Source of the DNA: Bacillota bacterium
GTDB taxonomy: Bacteria; Bacillota; Clostridia; Christensenellales; SZUA-584
DNA: 10,136 nt
Direction of reading: 5' to 3'
NCBI GenBank assembly: GCA_023408075.1
Contig: JAEYKW010000028.1
Span: 1-10,136, forward strand
Part shown: positions 6,538-10,136 of the stretch, one piece after another
Layout: every line of letters starts with the position of its first letter
Position numbering within the stretch: the first letter of the stretch is position 1
The notes under the pieces: generated by a model
Told to the model about the DNA's origin: nothing
The model's input: the letters and a program-made list of their open reading frames with translations, nothing else
Database searches by the model: none
Made by a program: the position numbers and the translations under genes

Positions 6538-6574
6538 CATCTAAGATATTAGATGATTAGACGAAAAGAGTCAA
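6538..6574 (-). promoter_or_regulatory. Promoter and BlaI-type operator of operon A
   Basis: On the minus strand TTGACT (6574-6569), a 17-base spacer and TAATAT (6551-6546) form a good sigma-A promoter. The 18-bp inverted repeat CATCTAAGATATTAGATG (6538-6555) covers the -10 box, with 7-bp arms around GATA. The outer arms CATCTA/TAGATG are the same as at operon B. The classic BlaI/MecI/CopY core TACAnnTGTA is not kept here. A repressor bound here would block RNA polymerase. Confidence 0.8.
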
Positions 6575-6590
6575 CATATAATTGAAAATT

Positions 6591-6770
6591 TTAAAGTGAA
6601 TGAGGATTCCGTATTAATGTCTGATTAAGGCGGGAGCTTGTATCGGCTTCAGAATCAACAAGAAGGATCATATCAAATAGATTCTCCTTGCTGACTGCCG
6701 CCAATTGAAACTGAGGAGATGGGTGCTTTTTACCGTATGCGGAAATGCGCATGGAAGCCTTCTGGAACAT
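6591..6770 (-). CDS. Doubtful small reading frame, 59 residues
   Basis: A minus-strand frame runs from ATG at 6770 to TAA at 6591 (59 residues, starting MFQKASMRISAYGKKHPSP). It has no hydrophobic segment, no recognisable motif and no clear Shine-Dalgarno sequence, since CCGGCAGCGCCGG precedes the start. It ends 17 bases before the -35 box of operon A with no terminator. It may be chance or the remnant of a decayed gene. Confidence 0.12.
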   Translation of the reverse strand: MFQKASMRISAYGKKHPSPQFQLAAVSKENLFDMILLVDSEADTSSRLNQTLIRNPHSL

Positions 6771-6800
6771 CCGGCGCTGCCGGGAGTTTTCTTAGACAAG

Positions 6801-6833
6801 AAAAACAAAAGGCGGTTTCCCGCCTTTATGTTT
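6801..6833 (-). terminator. Intrinsic terminator of operon B
   Basis: GGCGG (6811-6815) and CCGCC (6820-6824) pair around TTTC. The stem is extended by A/T pairs and, past one bulged base at 6828, by the AAAAC/GTTTA arms. The minus strand then reads TTTTGTTTTT. It lies about 30 bases beyond the stop codon of the second M56 gene. Confidence 0.85.
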
Positions 6834-6864
6834 AGTCAATTTGCATTCTGGTAAAGTTAGAGGA

Positions 6865-9384
6865 TCACTCGCCGCTGAGTCGAAATGGTATGATCAGCCC
6901 GCCGTCCAGCGCGTTAATCTCGCAGTAAGAATCGGTATTGTGCGTCTCTTTGCCGTTTTTATCGACATACGTTGTGTGGTATACGAACAGCCACGAGGGG
7001 ACAAACCAAGCTTTATACGGGTCGTCCTTGGCCGGAACCTGGGCGGCGCGGAGCTGCGCATCGGTCACATCAAAATGATACGTTTTGATTGCCGGATCTT
7101 CTATTTGGTATGATAAGTAATCGGCCAAACGGCTTTTGATTTGGTCAAAAGGCAGCAGGTTCGAATTTTCCGCGACTGTTTCCACAACGTGGGCCATGCT
7201 CTGCCAGTCAAACATCATAATCTTGCCGTTCACCACAAATATGTGTATAAATTCCACGCGGAAAGGCGGCGTGTATTGGGGAAGCGACCCGACAGACGCG
7301 CCGGCATAGGTGAGCCGGCAGCCGACGAGCTGGTTTGCGCTGCGTGTGAAAGTCATATCATAGCCGCCCTGTAGATCGGATACTTCAGACGACAATTTAT
7401 CCCACTGCTGAGGCTGCTGCGGTACCCATACGCCTTTCTCTATCTGATTTAGTGCCATGCCCTCAATTCCAAGCTCGGTTATTGCTTTTTGCGCAGTGCT
7501 TAAGGCTTCTTCGGGTGTTTCGGTGATACCGCCAATGATTTTACTGAAATCCTTGTAATACTGAATTTCTGTATTCGCATAATCCTTCATCGTTGCATAC
7601 TGGTCGTGAATTGTGCTGTTTTGATACGGCTCCAAATCGCTCTGCGTCATGATGCGTCCGGGGTATGAGAACAAAAAGCTGCTCGGTATTGCGACCGGCG
7701 AATCATATGTGGAGGCAGAAATCTTGGGTTCATATTCCTCTCCGGTCTCCACGCATACATCCACATAGTTCTCTTTTTGAGGCTTTGAATAAGCATTGCC
7801 GATATCACCCAAAAAAGCTTTATAAGGCTCAATATAGTAATCCATCATGCTGTTGAACTCGGATTGATACGGCATAGAGAACGAGAAATCGTCGGTGTAG
7901 GCTTTTTGTGCGTTATCGGGAGCCTGCTCAATCAATTCATTGAGCTTATCTTCCATTCTTTTGCGGTCACTGTTGCTGTACAGGCCAAAGCCGCCTTCGC
8001 CTTTTTTGATTTTTTCGAGCTGGATTGCTCCGTCAAATGTCGTCATTGTCAGCGGCTTATAAAACTTGCTGCCACCGGCGAAATAATCCGTGAGCTCCGT
8101 CAGACGTTCCGGAGTGAGTGGAATTTGTTCAAGCTTTAAAATAGGAATGTCGGAAAGGTTTTCGGGTATTACGACATCCGTGTCTGCTTTAATTTCGGCT
8201 TTGTTGTTCTGGCGGTAAAGCGTTTCAGTCCAATGGTCAGGCAGATCCGCGAGTTCTAGCCGGTTCTCCGCAGACGGTTCTGCAATCATATCCTCTGTGA
8301 TGCCATCCGCCTTGTTAACGACGGCCGATAATTCGGGCGTGGGCTGACAGGCCGTTGTAAAACAGCATATTGTCAGCAGCATTGCCAGCGTTGCAGACAC
8401 CAGTTTCACGCTGCGTTTGCTTTTCTGTTCCATAAAAATGCCTTTGATGCGGCGCATGGCCGCCTTTTTATTTCGGACCATACCCAAAGCAATCTGCATA
8501 TGCCGGGCCTGCGCGCTTAAGTCGAGTATCAGCATTGCATAATCATGCCGGGCGGACGGCGACATGTGTCTGACGACAGCGCTGTCGCAAAACACCTCCA
8601 AATCTTTGCGTATCTCGTAGAAGGCAAACCAAATGAAAGGATTAAACCAATAAACGCAATTGAGCAGGGTTAAGGCCAAGTTCACGATATGGTCGCCGCG
8701 TTTAAAATGCATGCACTCATGCCGCAGGCAGTCTTTGATGCGGTCATCATCCAAGGCGGCAAGCGTATCCATATGAATGAGTATTGTACGGGGAAAAAGC
8801 AGCGCGGGCGAGCCATAACCGTATTGGCAGACAAGTTTTAATTTTGATTTGATTCCGAGCTCAGTCTTGACGTCATCGAGCAGCCGCAGCAGATATGCCG
8901 ATGCGGGCGCCGAATGACGCTTGATCCTGCGGAAGAGCAGGCAGGCGACGGCCGATATGTAGGTGAGGCAGAGAAGTGCGGTGCCCAGCCACACGGCGAG
9001 AACAATTTGTGTTTCGGAGAGTTTTGTTTGTTGAAGAGCCGGGGCGGCACCGGGCTGCGCCGGTGATTGCGGCGGTTCAGCTTGCCCGTTATCAGCAAGC
9101 GTGTCAGATAAATCGGTATAGGGTATGTTTGATGCAAAGCTGTTATCCGCACTTATTATCATGTCAGTTTGCAAAGCGGACGGCATTTGAGCGGGATAGG
9201 TCAATATGTGGACCGGGGCGTCAACCGTAAAGGGCATGATCAGGCGCAGCAGGAACAGCCCCCAAATCACATAATGCAGGAACGGCGACATCTTGTTTTT
9301 AAAAATCTTTTTGATAAGCATGATGAAAATAAACAGTACGCCGGAGTAAATGCTGATCTCAAGCAGCGTATACAGTAAAGACAT
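6865..9384 (-). CDS. BlaR1/MecR1-like M56 membrane metalloprotease with novel sensor ectodomain (operon B)
   Basis: The 839-residue protein is a full-length paralogue of the operon A protease, alike in every part. TM1 is about 10-26, TM2 about 36-54, the extracellular linker rich in Pro/Ala/Gln 55-125, TM3 about 127-150, the zinc motif HECMH 222-226, YEIRKDLEVFCD near 256-267, and TM4 about 327-345 ending in TTACQPTP with Cys346. The ectodomain (347-839) carries the shared blocks ETGEEYEPKISASTYD, VWVPQQPQQWD, PPFRVE, LPFDQIKSRLADYL, AKDDPYKAWFVPSWLF and EINALDGGLIIP (from 822). It differs from operon A mainly in the linker and in parts of the ectodomain, as expected if the two sense different ligands or levels. 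The start lies 2 bases after the repressor stop, with AAGGAGG upstream. Confidence 0.92.
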   Translation of the reverse strand: MSLLYTLLEISIYSGVLFIFIMLIKKIFKNKMSPFLHYVIWGLFLLRLIMPFTVDAPVHILTYPAQMPSALQTDMIISADNSFASNIPYTDLSDTLADNGQAEPPQSPAQPGAAPALQQTKLSETQIVLAVWLGTALLCLTYISAVACLLFRRIKRHSAPASAYLLRLLDDVKTELGIKSKLKLVCQYGYGSPALLFPRTILIHMDTLAALDDDRIKDCLRHECMHFKRGDHIVNLALTLLNCVYWFNPFIWFAFYEIRKDLEVFCDSAVVRHMSPSARHDYAMLILDLSAQARHMQIALGMVRNKKAAMRRIKGIFMEQKSKRSVKLVSATLAMLLTICCFTTACQPTPELSAVVNKADGITEDMIAEPSAENRLELADLPDHWTETLYRQNNKAEIKADTDVVIPENLSDIPILKLEQIPLTPERLTELTDYFAGGSKFYKPLTMTTFDGAIQLEKIKKGEGGFGLYSNSDRKRMEDKLNELIEQAPDNAQKAYTDDFSFSMPYQSEFNSMMDYYIEPYKAFLGDIGNAYSKPQKENYVDVCVETGEEYEPKISASTYDSPVAIPSSFLFSYPGRIMTQSDLEPYQNSTIHDQYATMKDYANTEIQYYKDFSKIIGGITETPEEALSTAQKAITELGIEGMALNQIEKGVWVPQQPQQWDKLSSEVSDLQGGYDMTFTRSANQLVGCRLTYAGASVGSLPQYTPPFRVEFIHIFVVNGKIMMFDWQSMAHVVETVAENSNLLPFDQIKSRLADYLSYQIEDPAIKTYHFDVTDAQLRAAQVPAKDDPYKAWFVPSWLFVYHTTYVDKNGKETHNTDSYCEINALDGGLIIPFRLSGE

Positions 9385-9386
9385 GC

Positions 9387-9767
9387 TTAATCCTCCTTGT
9401 TTGAATCGCTGTCGAGCGTGTCGATCAGTTTGCGCAGCTCGTCTTTTTCCTTTTTGGTCAGGCCGCTGTTTTGAATCATGCTGGCCAGAAAGAGGTGCTT
9501 GCTGCGGTCTGTCAGCTTCGAGAGGATATAGCGGCTCTCGTTATCAATGCAGTCTTCGCGCTTTAATATCGGAGAGTAGCAGCGGTTGCCGCTGATCGTA
9601 TCAAACGCGATATAGCCTTTGTCCGTCATGCGCTTTAAGTAGGTGAGGTAGCTTGAGCTGTTCCAATCCACCATTTTTTTCATTTTGTCCATGATCTGAG
9701 ACAAAAACAGCGGAGACTGGTTCCAGAGTGTCTCCATGATGATCCATTCTTGTTTTGTGAGTGCCAT
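9387..9767 (-). CDS. BlaI/MecI/CopY-family transcriptional repressor (operon B)
   Basis: The 126-residue winged-helix repressor is a paralogue of the operon A one. Its start is MALTKQEWIIMETLW, the recognition-helix region is DWNSSSYLTYLKRM and the wing is GYIAFDTISGNRCYSP. The C-terminal dimerisation helices contain LFLASMIQNSGLTKKEKDEL. I start it at 9767, where AGGAGG precedes the ATG and the N-terminus aligns with its paralogue. An in-frame ATG at 9803 lies within the operator, at or before the predicted transcription start, and is not credible. Compared with the operon A repressor, KT becomes NS and L becomes R in the recognition-helix region, matching a changed operator centre. It is co-transcribed and probably translationally coupled with the M56 gene. 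Confidence 0.94.
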   Translation of the reverse strand: MALTKQEWIIMETLWNQSPLFLSQIMDKMKKMVDWNSSSYLTYLKRMTDKGYIAFDTISGNRCYSPILKREDCIDNESRYILSKLTDRSKHLFLASMIQNSGLTKKEKDELRKLIDTLDSDSNKED

Positions 9768-9800
9768 ATGAAACCTCCTAATGGAATACTTGCCAATTGA

Positions 9801-9837
9801 CATCTACAATTGTAGATGAATAAAAGATACATGTCAA
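9801..9837 (-). promoter_or_regulatory. Promoter and BlaI-type operator of operon B
   Basis: On the minus strand TTGACA (9837-9832), a 17-base spacer and TACAAT (9814-9809) give a near-perfect sigma-A promoter. The perfect 18-bp palindrome CATCTACAATTGTAGATG (9801-9818) covers the -10 box and contains TACAATTGTA, the classic TACAnnTGTA core bound by BlaI, MecI and CopY. Transcription should start near 9802, leaving a leader of about 35 bases. The region upstream of -35 is very A/T-rich. Confidence 0.88.
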
Positions 9838-9874
9838 TATAATAATTAACATTATTGAGTAAATTTTGTATCGC

Positions 9875-9904
9875 AAAGAAAAGAGACGGAGTTTTTCGTC
9901 TCTT
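9875..9904 (-). terminator. Intrinsic terminator, minus strand
   Basis: AAGAGACG (9881-9888) pairs with CGTCTCTT (9897-9904) around an 8-base loop. On the minus strand it is followed by a T-rich tract (TTCTTT). It would shield the operon B promoter from transcription entering from the right. Confidence 0.65.
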
Positions 9905-9930
9905 GATGTGACCAGGATTTTGATTCTCCA

Positions 9931-9946
9931 GTCACTTGTCGGTGAC
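9931..9946. repeat. Small hairpin repeat, copy 2 (TCACTTGTCGGTGA core)
   Basis: GTCAC-TTGTCG-GTGAC is the second copy of the hairpin seen near 1760. The loop is identical and the outer base pair is changed in a compensating way. It sits between two terminators. Confidence 0.55.
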
Positions 9947-9966
9947 AGCCTATACTGTCTGCATAT

Positions 9967-9993
9967 AAAAAAGAGACGGAAATATTCCGCCTC
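9967..9993 (-). terminator. Second intrinsic terminator, minus strand
   Basis: On the minus strand GAGGCGG pairs with CCGTCTC (one G-U pair) around AATATTT and is followed by six T residues. It shares the string AAAAGAGACGGA (plus-strand sense) with the terminator at 9875-9904, so the two may derive from a duplication. Confidence 0.75.
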
Positions 9994-10018
9994 CCAGCTT
10001 GTTGAAAACCCCCACCCT

Positions 10019-10123
10019 GTCATGCTGAGGAGCGTAGCGACGTGAGCATCCCATGGCTAAACGCGTTTAACATGGGATTTTAGTCCACTGCGTAGTCGAT
10101 CGCTTACGCTCACTCAAAATGAC
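10019..10123. repeat. Nested inverted-repeat element, REP/MITE-like
   Basis: The outer arm at 10019-10040 (GTCATGCTGAGGAGCGTAGC...) is matched by the reverse complement of 10100-10123 (GTCATTTTGAGTGAGCGTAA...), with two substitutions and two one-base gaps. Inside, ATCCCATG (10048-10055) pairs with CATGGGAT (10071-10078). In the centre TAAACGCGTTTA (10058-10069) is a perfect palindrome. No reading frame is enclosed. Short repeats starting GTCAT-CTGAG-AGCG are, as I recall, scattered in many bacterial genomes as non-autonomous palindromic units. Confidence 0.7.
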
Positions 10124-10136
10124 GTTTAGTACTTTG

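Larger units (their letters stand above)
6506..6864. other. Interval between the two operons
   Basis: The left end holds the operon A promoter and operator. The right end holds the operon B terminator. Between them (6591-6800) I see no recognisable gene. One small minus-strand reading frame is listed separately at low confidence. There are no transposase remnants or direct repeats that I can make out. Confidence 0.6.
9768..10136. other. Right-hand non-coding interval
   Basis: No gene is visible. In order the interval holds the operon B promoter and operator, two minus-strand terminators flanking a small hairpin repeat, and a nested inverted-repeat element. The terminators imply that a minus-strand gene ends to the right of the window. 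Confidence 0.6.

Noticed and set aside
3606..9384. Annotation of the M56 proteins as beta-lactam sensors blaR1/mecR1
   Set aside because: Only the membrane protease part matches BlaR1. The ectodomain lacks penicillin-binding motifs and no beta-lactamase or PBP2a gene is present, so no resistance function is supported.
9768..9803. Upstream start of the operon B repressor at 9803
   Set aside because: The ATG falls in the operator at the predicted transcription start. The start at 9767 has AGGAGG and matches the paralogue.
9778..10023. 81-residue minus-strand open frame at the right end
   Set aside because: It crosses two terminators, a hairpin and the operon B promoter, and has no recognisable protein features.
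9870..10136. CRISPR array
   Set aside because: The repeats here are two terminator arms and one nested palindrome. There is no regular repeat-spacer pattern and no cas gene.

Overview
The window comes from a low-to-moderate GC Gram-positive bacterium, most likely a member of the Clostridia. The supporting signs are a long-form ribosome hibernation factor, lipoprotein signals with lipobox cysteines, strong AGGAGG ribosome binding sites, U-rich intrinsic terminators, a sigma-H-type promoter and repeated BlaI/M56 regulatory pairs. I cannot name the genus.

Left part (1-1961). The window opens inside the 3' half of a signal recognition particle RNA (+). Next comes hpf (+), preceded by a good match to a sigma-H promoter and by a hairpin in its leader. 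A bidirectional terminator separates hpf from a convergent gene (-) for a small sulfite-oxidase/MsrP-like molybdopterin lipoprotein. The 5' side of that gene is a roughly 360-base non-coding stretch with several overlapping inverted repeats.

Main part (1962-9767, all on the minus strand). Two paralogous operons lie in tandem. Each has a BlaI/MecI-family winged-helix repressor followed, after only 2 bases, by an 840-residue BlaR1-like M56 membrane metalloprotease. Each operon is preceded by a near-consensus sigma-A promoter whose -10 box lies inside an 18-bp palindrome of the form CATCTA-N6-TAGATG, the probable BlaI operator. The protease ectodomains are not penicillin-binding domains. They are about 490-residue modules of unknown function that end in EINALDGG. 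Downstream of the left-hand operon, past an intrinsic terminator, is a third copy of the ectodomain alone. It is made as a lipoprotein with no protease.

How the parts could work together (inference). By analogy with BlaR1-BlaI, the ectodomain senses something outside the cell, the cytoplasmic HExxH domain is activated, the repressor is removed, and the operon is induced. No target gene other than the operons themselves is visible, apart from the stand-alone ectodomain lipoprotein, which may be induced by read-through. The two repressors and their two operators differ in matching places, so the two circuits may be partly insulated from each other.

Right edge (9768-10136). This part is non-coding. 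It holds two tandem minus-strand terminators, a small hairpin also found near 1760, and a nested inverted-repeat element of about 105 bases resembling a REP/MITE-type repeat.
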